Assembly: GCA_004020875.1 (NCBI GenBank)
Contig: SAPZ01000034.1
Span: forward strand, 1 to 53,691
DNA length: 53,691 nt
Origin: Mesorhizobium sp.
GTDB lineage: Bacteria; Pseudomonadota; Alphaproteobacteria; Rhizobiales; Rhizobiaceae
Direction: 5' to 3'
Shown: positions 16,569-25,488 of the stretch, in pieces
Position numbering within the stretch: the first letter of the stretch is position 1
How the letters are laid out: each line of letters opens with the position of its first letter
Translations under genes and position numbers: made by a program
The notes under the pieces: generated by a model
Seen by the model: the letters and a program-made list of their open reading frames with translations, nothing else
Database searches by the model: none
Told to the model about the DNA's origin: nothing

Positions 16569-17420
16569 ATGCACATCGTAATCTGCATCAAGCAGGTGCC
16601 GGATTCGGCCCAGATCCGCGTCCACCCGGTGACGAACACGATCATGCGTCAGGGTGTGCCGACCATCATCAATCCTTACGACCTGTTCGCCCTCGAAGAA
16701 GCGCTCAAACTGCGCGACGTTCATGGTGGCGAGGTTACTGTGCTCACAATGGGTCCGCCCATGGCGGAGGACTCGCTGCGAAAGGCGCTCGGTTACGGTG
16801 CTGACCGAGCAGTTCTCTTGACGGACCGCTATTTTGCCGGATCCGATACGCTGGCGACCTCCTTTGCTCTTTCGCAAGCAATCGCAAAAATTGGGGAGAC
16901 TTTCGGCAGGCCAGACATCGTCTTCACCGGCAAGCAGACGATTGACGGCGATACCGCCCAGGTCGGACCAGGCATAGCCAAGCGCCTGAATCTATCGCAA
17001 CTTACCTACGTCGCGAAGATTGCCTCCATCGATCTCAAAACGCGCGAGATCGAAGTCGCGCGTCGCGCCGAAGGCGGCACCCAGTTGCTGAAGAGCAGAC
17101 TCCCCTGCCTCATTACCATGCTGGAAGACACCAACGAAATCCGCCGGGGCTCGCTCCAGCAGGCTCTTTGCGCGGCGCGCAGCCAAGTCGTGAAGTGGAC
17201 TGCAGCCGACGCCGGCATTGACGATCTCACCCGGTGCGGTCTGCGTGGCTCGCCGACAGTCGTCAAGCGTGTTTTCGCCCCCACCGCACGGGCAGAAAGC
17301 GCGACGCAGATCGACACCGCGGAAAAGGGCTTGCAGGACATCGCCGATGAACTCATCGCCGATATCTTAACCCGCCGGCCGGCGCTGGAACATGAGTTGG
17401 CCTTCAACAGCGGCACGTGA
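16569..17420 (+). CDS. fixA: Electron-transfer flavoprotein beta-type FixA
   Basis: A 283-residue protein of the ETF beta family. It begins MHIVICIKQVPDSAQIRV and contains NPYDLFALEEALKLRD and the GKQTIDGDTAQVGP block of the AMP/FAD-binding domain. With FixB it forms the flavoprotein half of the FixABCX complex, which bifurcates electrons from NADH to quinone and to the low-potential ferredoxin or flavodoxin that feeds nitrogenase. The frame is open far upstream, but the start at 16569 fits the family N-terminus and lies after the sigma-54 promoter. FixB begins 16 bp after its stop, so the genes form one operon. Confidence 0.95.
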   Translation: MHIVICIKQVPDSAQIRVHPVTNTIMRQGVPTIINPYDLFALEEALKLRDVHGGEVTVLTMGPPMAEDSLRKALGYGADRAVLLTDRYFAGSDTLATSFALSQAIAKIGETFGRPDIVFTGKQTIDGDTAQVGPGIAKRLNLSQLTYVAKIASIDLKTREIEVARRAEGGTQLLKSRLPCLITMLEDTNEIRRGSLQQALCAARSQVVKWTAADAGIDDLTRCGLRGSPTVVKRVFAPTARAESATQIDTAEKGLQDIADELIADILTRRPALEHELAFNSGT

Positions 17421-17436
17421 CGGCCAGGAGCAGAAA

Positions 17437-18546
17437 ATGTCGACCGCAAGCCAAGCTACCCCTCGCCTTGCCCCCGGCCGTGCCGGTGTAAAGAAAGAAC
17501 TTCCCGACCGTTTCAAAGACTACCGGCACGTGTGGGTCTTCCTCGAGCTCGAACGCGGCAATGTGCATCCTGTATCATTCGAACTGCTGGGTGAAGGCCG
17601 CAAATTAGCCGACAAGCTTGAAGTCCAGCTCGCGGGCGTCGTGCTGGGACCGCCGGGCGAGATGGTCGAGGACGCTGTTGCCGAGGCCTTCGCTTACGGG
17701 GCGGATCTTGTCTACATCGTCGATGCGCCGCCGCTCGCCGACTACCGCAACGAGCCGTTCGCCAAGGCGCTCACGGATCTGGTCAATACCCATAAACCCG
17801 AAATCCTCCTTCTCGGCGCGACCACACTGGGCAGGGATCTTGCGGGCTCGGTAGCGACGACCCTGCAGACGGGGCTCACGGCCGACTGCACCGAACTTGA
17901 TGTAGATTCCGACGGTTCACTCGCCGCGACCCGTCCGACTTTTGGTGGCTCGTTGTTGTGTACGATCTATACACTAAATTACCGGCCGCAAATGGCGACG
18001 GTGCGACCAAGGGTCATGCCTATGCCGCAACGGGTGGATAAGCCGGTCGGGCGTGTCATGCGGCACAAGCTGTCGCTCGTTGAGGACGATATCGTCACCA
18101 AAGTCCTCGGCTTCCTACCGGATAACCAGTCGGCAATGGCAAATCTTGCCTATGCGGATGTCGTGGTTGCGGGAGGCCTCGGTCTCGGTGCGGCGGAGAA
18201 CCTTCAGCTTGTGAAGAATCTTGCCCGAGCGATCGGCGCCGAGCATGGCTGTTCGCGCCCCTTGGTCCAGAAGGGCTGGATGCCGGCTGATCGCCAGATT
18301 GGCCAAACTGGCAAGACCATTCGACCGAAGCTTTACATCGCGGCCGGAATTTCCGGCGCCATCCAGCACCGAGTTGGGGTCGAGGGGGCCGATCTCATCG
18401 TCGCGATCAACACCGATCCGAACGCGCCGATTTTCGAGTTCGCCCACCTCGGGATCGTCACGGATGCAATCCGCTTCCTGCCCGCACTCACGGAAGCCTT
18501 CACCCGGCGGCTGTCGCCGCACAGTCGAGACAAGCTTGCGAGTTGA
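17437..18546 (+). CDS. fixB: Electron-transfer flavoprotein alpha-type FixB
   Basis: A 369-residue ETF alpha-family protein. The N-terminal domain begins DYRHVWVFLELERG and the C-terminal FAD domain carries GLGLGAAENLQL near residue 250, GQTGKTIRPKLYIAAGISGA near residue 287, and INTDPNAPIF. It pairs with FixA to hold the bifurcating flavin of the FixABCX membrane complex. The start at 17437 follows CCAGGAGCAGAAA. FixC starts 10 bp after the stop. Confidence 0.95.
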   Translation: MSTASQATPRLAPGRAGVKKELPDRFKDYRHVWVFLELERGNVHPVSFELLGEGRKLADKLEVQLAGVVLGPPGEMVEDAVAEAFAYGADLVYIVDAPPLADYRNEPFAKALTDLVNTHKPEILLLGATTLGRDLAGSVATTLQTGLTADCTELDVDSDGSLAATRPTFGGSLLCTIYTLNYRPQMATVRPRVMPMPQRVDKPVGRVMRHKLSLVEDDIVTKVLGFLPDNQSAMANLAYADVVVAGGLGLGAAENLQLVKNLARAIGAEHGCSRPLVQKGWMPADRQIGQTGKTIRPKLYIAAGISGAIQHRVGVEGADLIVAINTDPNAPIFEFAHLGIVTDAIRFLPALTEAFTRRLSPHSRDKLAS

Positions 18547-18556
18547 GGGAGAGGAC

Positions 18557-19861
18557 ATGATTGAACAATTCGATGCCATTGTGGTCGGAGCCGGCATGTC
18601 CGGAAACGCAGCTGCTTACACTTTGGCAAGCCAGGGGCTGAAGGTACTGCAGTTGGAGCGCGGGGAATATCCGGGCTCTAAGAACGTCCAGGGCGCCATA
18701 ATGTACGCGAACATGCTGGAGAAGATCATCCCGGACTTCCGGGATGATGCGCCCCTCGAGCGGCACCTGGTCGAACAGCGACTTTGGGTGATGGACAACA
18801 CATCTCACACCGGAATTCATTACCGGTCGGACGACTTCAATGAGGCGAAACCCAACCGCTACACGATCATCCGCGCCCAGTTCGACAAATGGTTTTCCCG
18901 CAAGGTGCGCGAGGCTGGCGCGACGGTCCTGTGTGAGACGACCGCGACGGAACTCGTCCGTGATGGCAATGGCAAGGTGATCGGCGTCCGCACAGACCGG
19001 GCTGGCGGAGTGGTCTTCGCGAATGTGGTCGTTCTCGCAGAAGGGGTGTCGGGATTGCTTGGCACTCGCGCAGGCCTGCGCGAGATGCCGAAGCCGGAGA
19101 CCGTGGCGCTTGCCGTCAAGGAAATGCATTTCTTGCCCGAAGAGGTCATTGACCAGCGGTTCGGTGTCAAGGGCGATGAAGGCTGCGTAATCGAGGCCGT
19201 GGGCACGATCTCTCGCGACATGGCCGGGCTCGGCTTCCTTTACACCAACAAGGAGTCGATTTCACTCGGCATCGGCTGCCTGGTCTCGGATTTCGCCGCG
19301 ATGTTGGAGAGCCCGTCCGCCCTCCTAGACGCGATGAAAAACCATCCTTCGATCCGGCCGCTGATCGCTGGCTCGGAGGTGAAAGAATATGCCGCCCATC
19401 TTATCCCCGAAGGTGGTTACAGGGCCATTCCGCAGCTCTTCGGCGACGGTTGGGTCATCGTCGGCGACGCAGCGCAACTGAACAATGCCATTCACCGTGA
19501 GGGTTCGAACCTTGCCATGACCTCGGGTCGTGTCGCGGCTGAGGCGATCATCAAAGTCAAAAGCCGCAACGGTCCTATGACCAAAGGGAACCTTGCGCTC
19601 TACAAGACGATGCTGGATGAATCCTTTGTGATCAAGGATCTTAAGAAATACAAGGACATGCCAGCCTTACTCCACACCAATTCCAGCAACTTTTTTACCA
19701 GCTATCCGCGGTTGATGTCGTATGCCGCTCAGAACTTCATGCGTGTCGACGGCACGCCGAAGATCGAGAAGGAAAGGGCCACCACGGCCGCCTTCATCAA
19801 CGCGCGCTCGCGCTGGGGGTTGGTCAGCGACGCGGTCCGGCTGGCATTGGCATGGCGCTGA
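18557..19861 (+). CDS. fixC: Flavoprotein-quinone oxidoreductase FixC
   Basis: A 434-residue flavoprotein related to ETF-ubiquinone oxidoreductase. The N-terminal dinucleotide-binding fold is DAIVVGAGMSGNAAAYTLA, followed by ERGEYPGSKN. A second FAD contact, DGWVIVGDAAQLNN, lies near residue 298. It takes one electron branch from FixAB to the quinone pool and so makes the uphill reduction of ferredoxin possible. The start at 18557 follows GAGGGAGAGGAC. The frame is open upstream inside fixB, but that part is shadow. FixX follows after 12 bp. Confidence 0.95.
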   Translation: MIEQFDAIVVGAGMSGNAAAYTLASQGLKVLQLERGEYPGSKNVQGAIMYANMLEKIIPDFRDDAPLERHLVEQRLWVMDNTSHTGIHYRSDDFNEAKPNRYTIIRAQFDKWFSRKVREAGATVLCETTATELVRDGNGKVIGVRTDRAGGVVFANVVVLAEGVSGLLGTRAGLREMPKPETVALAVKEMHFLPEEVIDQRFGVKGDEGCVIEAVGTISRDMAGLGFLYTNKESISLGIGCLVSDFAAMLESPSALLDAMKNHPSIRPLIAGSEVKEYAAHLIPEGGYRAIPQLFGDGWVIVGDAAQLNNAIHREGSNLAMTSGRVAAEAIIKVKSRNGPMTKGNLALYKTMLDESFVIKDLKKYKDMPALLHTNSSNFFTSYPRLMSYAAQNFMRVDGTPKIEKERATTAAFINARSRWGLVSDAVRLALAWR

Positions 19862-19873
19862 AGAGGGTACAAG

Positions 19874-20173
19874 ATGACGATCGCAGTGACGAAGGTTCGT
19901 GTCGAGGACAAGCTTTACCAGAACCGCTACCTGGTCGATTCCGGCCGCCCCCATATCATAGTGCGACCGCACGAGAAGCCAAGCGCGAACTTGCTTGCGT
20001 TGACCTACGTCTGTCCAGCGAAATGCTATGAGTTGAATGACAGGGGCCAAGTCGAGATCACCGCCGACGGCTGCATGGAATGCGGCACCTGCCGGATATT
20101 GTGCGAGAAAGGCGGCGACATCGAGTGGAACTATCCGCGCGGCGGCTTTGGTGTCCTGTTCAAGTTCGGATGA
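19874..20173 (+). CDS. fixX: Ferredoxin-like protein FixX
   Basis: A 99-residue ferredoxin-like subunit with the cysteine cluster CPAKCYELN and DGCMECGTCRILC, ending with the family tail WNYPRGGFGVLFKFG. It is the iron-sulfur partner of FixC, like the Fe-S domain of mammalian ETF-QO. Last gene of fixABCX. About 265 bp of apparently non-coding DNA follows before a broken hydrolase gene. Confidence 0.95.
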   Translation: MTIAVTKVRVEDKLYQNRYLVDSGRPHIIVRPHEKPSANLLALTYVCPAKCYELNDRGQVEITADGCMECGTCRILCEKGGDIEWNYPRGGFGVLFKFG

Positions 20174-20438
20174 TCAGCCGGGACCGTGCCAAGAGCATGC
20201 CGGCAGCGAGCAACTGCGGCACACCATGAGCCTCTCCATCCACTTGCAAAGAGCTAGTGAATATTGGGCGTTCGCAATTCAAATTTCCTCGACTGGTAGG
20301 GGTGTCCTCAGGCCACGGCGGCGGCCTGTGCGCCGGACTTACCACCGGTAACGTGGTCGAGCCCCTTTGGGACAACGTTCGGCCATCGTGCCGGATGGCA
20401 GCCACAACGGCCGGTGAGCAAATGGAACGGCACAATCC

Positions 20439-21159
20439 ATGACAAAGACGTATGTGCTAGTGCATGGTGCCTGGCATGGCGGATGGTGTTGGCGGGACGT
20501 CGCCGCCAATCTTCGCAAGATGGGATGCCACGTGACCACGCCGACCCAGACAGGTGTCGGCGAACGCGCACATTTGCTGTGCAAGGACATCACGCCCGAC
20601 ACATTCGTGACCGACATCGTCAACCACATTGTAACGGAAGAGCTGAGCGATGTGATCCTTGTCGGTCACAGTCTAGGCGGCATCAGCATCACCGGCGCCG
20701 CCGACCGGATACCCGACCATATCAGCCATCTCGTTTATCTCGCTCGACGGCGCCATCGTCGAGAGCGGTCAAAGTGTATTCAGCACCATGCCCCCCGACA
20801 TCGTCGCCGCCCGTCGAAAATTGGTTGCGGAGGAAGGACGGGGTATCTTCATGCCGACTCCGCCGCCAACAGCATTCGGCATTCCCAAGGGACACTCGCT
20901 CACGGACTGGGTGCGGCGCCGGATAACACCGCATGCGGCAAGCACCTACGAAAGCAGACTTAAGCTCGAGCCCCCGCTCGGCAACGGCAGGCCCCGAACC
21001 TATGTCGTCTGCACTAATCCGCTCCACCCGCCGACGGCGGGAGCGCGAGAATGGGTCGCGAAGCAGGATGGCTGGGCGTGGCAGGAACTCGCCACTGGCC
21101 ACGACGCAATGATCCTCGCACCGACGGAAGTTGCTCTCCTTCTTAGCGCTGTCGGCTGA
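20439..21159 (+). pseudogene. Alpha/beta hydrolase (plant-type methylesterase-like), frameshifted
   Basis: The first part (20439 to about 20740) encodes TYVLVHGAWHGGWCWRDV, the oxyanion-hole region of plant methylesterase/hydroxynitrile-lyase-like hydrolases, and the nucleophile elbow VGHSLGG. After HLVYL the frame is lost. A second frame continues with GAIVESGQSVFSTMPPDIVAA and ends with the catalytic histidine in TGHDAMI at 21159. The break coincides with a CTCGCTCGAC stretch near 20738-20747, where one CTCG appears duplicated; removing it restores DGAIVE in frame. An intact protein would be about 238 residues. It interrupts the usual fixX-nifA-nifB order. Confidence 0.8.
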
Positions 21160-21189
21160 GGAACCAAGTAAAGGGTGAGCGGGCGGCCG

Positions 21190-21418
21190 ATTCTCAGGCC
21201 GCGGCCTTGAGTTCTGGTGCACGGATGTAGGCCCAACGGGTCGTTCCGGTGGCGCCACCGAAACCACCACCGGAACAAAGGCGGGAGTGGCCTGTCCTGC
21301 CGACGTCGCAAGCTTGCGAGCGTTCCGCCGCGGCCGCAGCCCGTAGCGCCGGGCAACCTCCGAGATCACCACGTTCGGCCCCAGGGTCTCGGCGATGACT
21401 CCGTCCCTTGTCGTCCAT
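21190..21418 (-). pseudogene. IS66-family OrfA (TnpA) fragment
   Basis: The minus strand encodes VIAETLGPNVVISEVARRYG, the helix-turn-helix segment of IS66 OrfA, then after a short gap TPAFVPVVV, the usual downstream block. Parts between these are missing and no orfB or orfC is seen. It lies between the broken hydrolase and the nifA relic and probably marks the insertion that disrupted this stretch. Confidence 0.6.
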
Positions 21419-21600
21419 CGACCAATGCCTGCCGACTAACAGCGCCGTTGATCACCTTGAAACGCCGAGGCTGCCGCTCAGGGTCAATCGTAAAGTTCAA
21501 GTTCAGACACAAGCCGATCTCCGATCCACCTCAGAATCGGCAGGCCCACAGATCGCGGGCACTCCTGGAAGGACACAGCGCTTACCCTTGAAATATGGAG

Positions 21601-22014
21601 AACCATGGCTTTACGCCGTCGGCAGTTGAGCTGATCTCGCAATGCTATTTCCCCGGCAACGTCCGCGAGCTGGAGAACTGCGTGTAAAGAACAGCCACAC
21701 TTGCGCGTTCTCCTCTGGAAGGAACCAATCTTTCGGAACGTGGCAATGGCATCGACGAGCTCTCACGGCCCAGCACGAAGCCGGTTAGGCGCATCGGCGC
21801 CCCTGAACACGAGATAGCCGGTTGCGATTCTAACGATACGGCCGGACCGGCGCTGGGACCGCGACGGACGGAGCGTGACCGGCTGATCGACACAATGGAG
21901 AAGGCCGGCTGGGTTCAGGCTAATGCGGCTCGAATTCTCCGCCTCACGCCGCGACAAGTCGGCTAGGCGATACGCCGGCATAGTCTCGAGGTGAAGGAAA
22001 TTCTAAGAGCCTGA
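21601..22014 (+). pseudogene. nifA: nifA 3' remnant upstream of nifB
   Basis: The frame reads FTPSAVELISQCYFPGN then VRELENCV, the end of the NifA AAA+ domain, followed by a TAA stop. The same frame continues with RTATLARSP, a degenerate linker, and the DNA-binding domain KAGWVQANAARILRLTPRQVG, then a TAG stop and a short tail. Everything upstream of the AAA+ C-terminus is absent. It occupies the position of nifA in the fixABCX-nifA-nifB order known from other rhizobia, so it is the relic of an ancestral nifA. The retained nifA lies at 35394-36452. Confidence 0.85.
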
Positions 22015-22099
22015 TGAGCCAATCGTCAGGCCAGTGGTCTTGCGCGCCCTCTGCGCGACAAGGAGTGCTTTGTGCTTCTGAACGGATTTGGACTTGCAC

Positions 22100-22115
22100 T
22101 GTCGCAAGCAGGACA
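22100..22115. promoter_or_regulatory. NifA upstream activator sequence (nifB)
   Basis: TGTCGCAAGCAGGACA is an exact TGT-N10-ACA site, 86 bp before the nifB sigma-54 promoter. Confidence 0.75.
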
Positions 22116-22186
22116 AAATTGTGTCGCGCCGGCCTCACACAATCCGACATCGACCCAAATAGTGAACTGAAGCCGCTTTTTTAAGT

Positions 22187-22201
22187 TGGTATGGCTCTTG
22201 C
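22187..22201 (+). promoter_or_regulatory. Sigma-54 promoter of nifB
   Basis: TGGTATGGCTCTTGC has a strong TTGC -12 element and GG and GC 10 bases apart. Because it overlaps the first possible in-frame methionine (22186), the real nifB start must be downstream. Confidence 0.78.
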
Positions 22202-22239
22202 ACCTTGAACCGCGACGTTACCAGCAACGGAGCCGTTTG

Positions 22240-23721
22240 ATGTCCTCACCGACAGTTTCGATTGAGGGGCCGACCAGCACGACATCCGAGGGTTTTCTGG
22301 CAGCCGCGAAATCCGGTGGCTGCGCACCGTCCTCCTACGGTTCGTCGCCGACCAGCCCGGGCGATGTGGATCCGGCTATTTGGGACAAGATCAAGGATCA
22401 CCCCTGCTTTTCGGAGGAAGCGCATCACTATTTCGCGCGTATGCATGTGGCGGTCGCGCCGGCTTGCAATGTCCAGTGCAACTACTGCAATCGCAAATAC
22501 GATTGCGCCAACGAGAGCCGGCCTGGTGTTGTGTCTGAGAAGCTGACGCCCGACCAAGCGCTACGCAAGGTCATCGCGGTTGCCAACGAAGTTCCGCAGC
22601 TTTCGGTTCTTGGCATCGCTGGGCCGGGGGATGCCTGTTACGACTGGGAGAAAACGAAGGCAACGTTCGACCGCGTCATCAGGGAAATCCCCGACATAAA
22701 GCTGTGCGTCTCCACCAACGGGCTCGTGCTGCCGGACCATGTAGCTGAGCTTGCCGAAATGAATGTTGATCACGTGACGATCACCATCAACATGGTCGAC
22801 CCGGAAGTCGGCGCAAAGATCTATCCTTGGATTTTTTATGAAAATCGCCGCTACTTCGGCATCGAAGCCGCTCGAATCTTGCACGCGCGGCAGATGCTGG
22901 GCCTGGAGATGCTGAGCGCGCGCGGCATCCTCACCAAAATCAACTCGGTGATGATTCCTGGAGTGAACGACCAGCACCTGTTTGAGGTGAACAAAATGGT
23001 CAAGGAGCGGGGCGCGTTCCTGCACAACGTGATGCCTCTGATTTCGGACCCGGCGCACGGCACCCACTACGGACTCATCGGGCAGCGCGGCCCAACGGCA
23101 ATGGAGATGATGGCTCTTCAGGATCGACTTGAAGGTGGCGCCAAGTTGATGCGCCACTGCCGGCAGTGCCGGGCAGATGCTGTCGGCCTGCTCGGTGAAG
23201 ATCGTGGCCAGGAATTCACGCTGGATGGGATTCCCGACGATGTCACCTACGATGCTGGCAAGCGTCAGGCCTATCGGCAGGTGGTCGCACACGAGCGCCG
23301 TGATCATGAGGCGGCGAGGAGCGAGGCCATCGGTATGGTCAAGGCAACAGACTCCGAAAAGTCGCTTCTGGTTGCGGTGGCCACAAAGGGAGGTGGACGC
23401 GTCAACGAACACTTCGGCCACGCGAAGGAATTCCAGGTTTATGAAGTCTCGCCTAGAGGGATCAGCTTGGTCGGGCATCGGAAGGTCGAGCGGTATTGCC
23501 TCGGAGGCGGGGGCGAAGACGCCACCCTCGAGGGCGTCTTCGCTGCGCTGGAAGGCATACACATAGTGCTATGCGCCAAGATCGGAAATCGCCCGAAGGA
23601 ACAACTCTCGCGAGCTGGACTGCGCGTAACCGACGCCTATGGCCATGACTACATCGAGACCGCAGTCAGCGCACTTTACGCGGCAGAGTTTGGGATCAGA
23701 CCACTAGCGGCGACGGCCTGA
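22240..23721 (+). CDS. nifB: NifB, radical SAM enzyme of FeMo-cofactor synthesis
   Basis: A 493-residue protein that makes NifB-co, the [8Fe-9S-C] core of FeMo-cofactor. The radical SAM motif is CNVQCNYC near residue 80, with the nearby NRKYDCANESRPG. The C-terminal quarter is a NifX/NafY-like cofactor-binding domain with GGGRVNEHFGHAKEF and IGNRPKEQL. The start at 22240 is chosen because the earlier in-frame ATG lies inside the sigma-54 promoter. It leads a cluster with fdxN, nifZ, nifT and a SIR2-like gene, probably all on one NifA-controlled message. Confidence 0.96.
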   Translation: MSSPTVSIEGPTSTTSEGFLAAAKSGGCAPSSYGSSPTSPGDVDPAIWDKIKDHPCFSEEAHHYFARMHVAVAPACNVQCNYCNRKYDCANESRPGVVSEKLTPDQALRKVIAVANEVPQLSVLGIAGPGDACYDWEKTKATFDRVIREIPDIKLCVSTNGLVLPDHVAELAEMNVDHVTITINMVDPEVGAKIYPWIFYENRRYFGIEAARILHARQMLGLEMLSARGILTKINSVMIPGVNDQHLFEVNKMVKERGAFLHNVMPLISDPAHGTHYGLIGQRGPTAMEMMALQDRLEGGAKLMRHCRQCRADAVGLLGEDRGQEFTLDGIPDDVTYDAGKRQAYRQVVAHERRDHEAARSEAIGMVKATDSEKSLLVAVATKGGGRVNEHFGHAKEFQVYEVSPRGISLVGHRKVERYCLGGGGEDATLEGVFAALEGIHIVLCAKIGNRPKEQLSRAGLRVTDAYGHDYIETAVSALYAAEFGIRPLAATA

Positions 23722-23750
23722 GCGGTCTCGTCCGATAACCAGGAGTTAGA

Positions 23751-23945
23751 ATGGCTTTCAAGATCATCGCATCCCAATGTACCCAATGCGGGGCCTGCGA
23801 GTTCGAATGTCCCTCGGAAGCGATCAAGTTCAAGGGCGACGCCTATGTGATCGATCCAATCAAGTGCACCGAATGCAAGGAGGCCTTCGATAAGCAGCAA
23901 TGCGTGTCGGTCTGTCCGGTACCGAAAACCTGCGTTCCCGCTTGA
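23751..23945 (+). CDS. fdxN: 2[4Fe-4S] ferredoxin FdxN
   Basis: A 64-residue ferredoxin with one cysteine set CTQCGACEFEC and a second CTECKEAFDKQQCVSVCPVP that carries the extra loop typical of nif-linked ferredoxins. It lies 29 bp after nifB behind an AGGAGT ribosome binding site. FdxN carries low-potential electrons in the nitrogen-fixation pathway, probably to NifB or nitrogenase reductase. Confidence 0.94.
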   Translation: MAFKIIASQCTQCGACEFECPSEAIKFKGDAYVIDPIKCTECKEAFDKQQCVSVCPVPKTCVPA

Positions 23946-24021
23946 TTCCTACCGAAACGGTCGGGTTCGCCGCGCGAGGACGCCTGCAACCCGCGACCAC
24001 ACCAAAAGCCTCGAGAAAGGA

Positions 24022-24351
24022 ATGGACAGCATGTGGTCCAGACGCGAACAGGAGGTCGAAATCGGCAGACCGCCACGGTTCATGCAGGGTGAGCGGGTCC
24101 GTGCAACACGCCACATAAAAAACGACGGCACCTATCCCGGCAAGGAGATCGGCGAAAACCTCGTGCGGAAGGGCGACGAAGGCTACGTGCGCGACATTGG
24201 AACCTTTCTCCAGCAATTCTTCATCTATGCGGTCGAATGGATCGATCGTGGCACGGTCGTCGGCATGCGAGCGCGCGAACTCATTAGCCTCGACAAAGTC
24301 GAGGTTCCCTGCGGAGCTGAAGGCATTTCCAACGGAGGAACAGCCGGATGA
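24022..24351 (+). CDS. nifZ: NifZ, P-cluster maturation factor
   Basis: A protein of about 109 residues (106 if the start is at 24031). The core GERVRATRHIKNDGTYPGKE, then GDEGYVRDIGTFLQQFFIYAV, is characteristic of NifZ, which helps form the second P-cluster pair of the MoFe protein. It ends in an ATGA overlap with nifT, so the two are translationally coupled. Confidence 0.93.
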   Translation: MDSMWSRREQEVEIGRPPRFMQGERVRATRHIKNDGTYPGKEIGENLVRKGDEGYVRDIGTFLQQFFIYAVEWIDRGTVVGMRARELISLDKVEVPCGAEGISNGGTAG

Positions 24352-24560
24352 AAGTAATGATTCGCAGGACCGCTACTGGCTTGTCGGCTTATGTCCCCAA
24401 GAAGGATCTCGAAGAGCCGATCACCGAGATTGAGAACGCAGACTTATGGGGCGGGACCGTGACGCTCAGGAACGGTTGGCGGCTCATGCTGCCCGACCTT
24501 CCGCGCGATACGCGTTTGCCGATCACCGTCGAGGCGATGAAGATTTCCGACGGGGCCTGA
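24348..24560 (+). CDS. nifT: NifT/FixU family protein
   Basis: A 70-residue protein with the family pattern MKVMIRRT, YVPKKDLEEPI and WGGTVTLRNGW. NifT (FixU) is a conserved small protein of nif clusters with no firmly known activity. It overlaps nifZ by 4 bp and precedes the SIR2-like gene by 34 bp. Confidence 0.92.
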   Translation: MKVMIRRTATGLSAYVPKKDLEEPITEIENADLWGGTVTLRNGWRLMLPDLPRDTRLPITVEAMKISDGA

Positions 24561-24594
24561 TGCCGGTGGGTTCAGTGGCGGAGAGGAAACGCGT

Positions 24595-25488
24595 ATGAAC
24601 ACGATGCTGAGCTGGGACCATCTCGTCGTCGTCCGGGGCAGTTTTGCCAAAAAGCTGATTGACCTGCTGAAGGGCGCTCTCAAGGCCGATCGAGTGATCC
24701 CCTATCTCGGTCCTGGTCTTCTGCAGCTTAACACGCCGGAATCACCTGCACCTTGCACCCCTGAAGATGTCGCCGCGGCGCTCAACAAGCGGGCGCCTGC
24801 CCCTTCCAGGATTCGCACCAATATGTGGTCGGTCGCGCAGTTTATCGAGCAGCGCCGACATCGTCGGACTCTTCAAGCGTGGATGGCGGAGATATTCGCA
24901 GCCCCCGCCGAGCCGACCGTTCTTCACGCCTGGCTCGCAACCCTTCAACTGTCTGTCATCATCGACAGCTGGTACGATGGCGCCATGCGGGCAGCCCTTG
25001 CAGAGGCCGGCCAAACAGACGTTGTCGAGATACAAGGAACCACGCGAGCGACCGGAATTGGTAACATCTGGACGAGAACTTACGATTTGTCAGGAACAGA
25101 ACTCGACGCCGAACAAGTGGCAAGGACGGTGCTCTATGCGCCGCACGGCAGCGTCAGGCCGGCCGCAAACTTCCTCGTGGCTGATTCCGATTACGTCGAA
25201 GTCCTAACCGAAATTGATATCCAGACGCCGATCCCGGACGTGGTGAAGCAACGGCGCGTCAACCGGGGCTTTTTCTTCGTTGGCTGTCGCTTCAACGATC
25301 AGATGCTGCGCACATATGCCAGACAGATGATGAAGCGCTCCACTGGCCCACATTTTGCGGTGATCGATTCGGCTACGCTGACCAGAAACGAACGTCGTTT
25401 CCTTGCCGAAGGCGCAATCACGGTCATCGACATGCCGATCGGCAACGCCGCGGCTCGCCTCGTCGGGGTCGATGCTAGCCAGGATTAA
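24595..25488 (+). CDS. SIR2-like protein in the nifB cluster
   Basis: A 297-residue protein with features of the divergent SIR2-like (SIR2_2) fold: VIPYLGPGLLQ near residue 35 in place of the glycine-rich NAD loop, LHAWLATLQLSVIIDSWYDG near residue 103 in the place of the usual LA-x-L-x-x-I-x-T-x-N-Y-D block, and NRGFFFVGCRFNDQMLR near residue 222 in place of the FVGYSFRD segment. In other settings this fold hydrolyses NAD or deacylates proteins. It begins 34 bp after nifT behind GGCGGAGAGGAAAC and is probably co-transcribed with nifB. Its substrate and any nitrogen-fixation role cannot be deduced. The classical catalytic histidine region is not clear to me. Confidence 0.72.
   Translation: MNTMLSWDHLVVVRGSFAKKLIDLLKGALKADRVIPYLGPGLLQLNTPESPAPCTPEDVAAALNKRAPAPSRIRTNMWSVAQFIEQRRHRRTLQAWMAEIFAAPAEPTVLHAWLATLQLSVIIDSWYDGAMRAALAEAGQTDVVEIQGTTRATGIGNIWTRTYDLSGTELDAEQVARTVLYAPHGSVRPAANFLVADSDYVEVLTEIDIQTPIPDVVKQRRVNRGFFFVGCRFNDQMLRTYARQMMKRSTGPHFAVIDSATLTRNERRFLAEGAITVIDMPIGNAAARLVGVDASQD

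Noticed and set aside
22120..22160. Second NifA site before nifB
   Set aside because: TGT and ACA triplets occur near TGTCGCGCCGGCC but only with spacings of 12 or 14. The exact site is at 22100.
22561..23562. 333-codon minus-strand frame inside nifB
   Set aside because: Antisense shadow of nifB, without any recognisable family.
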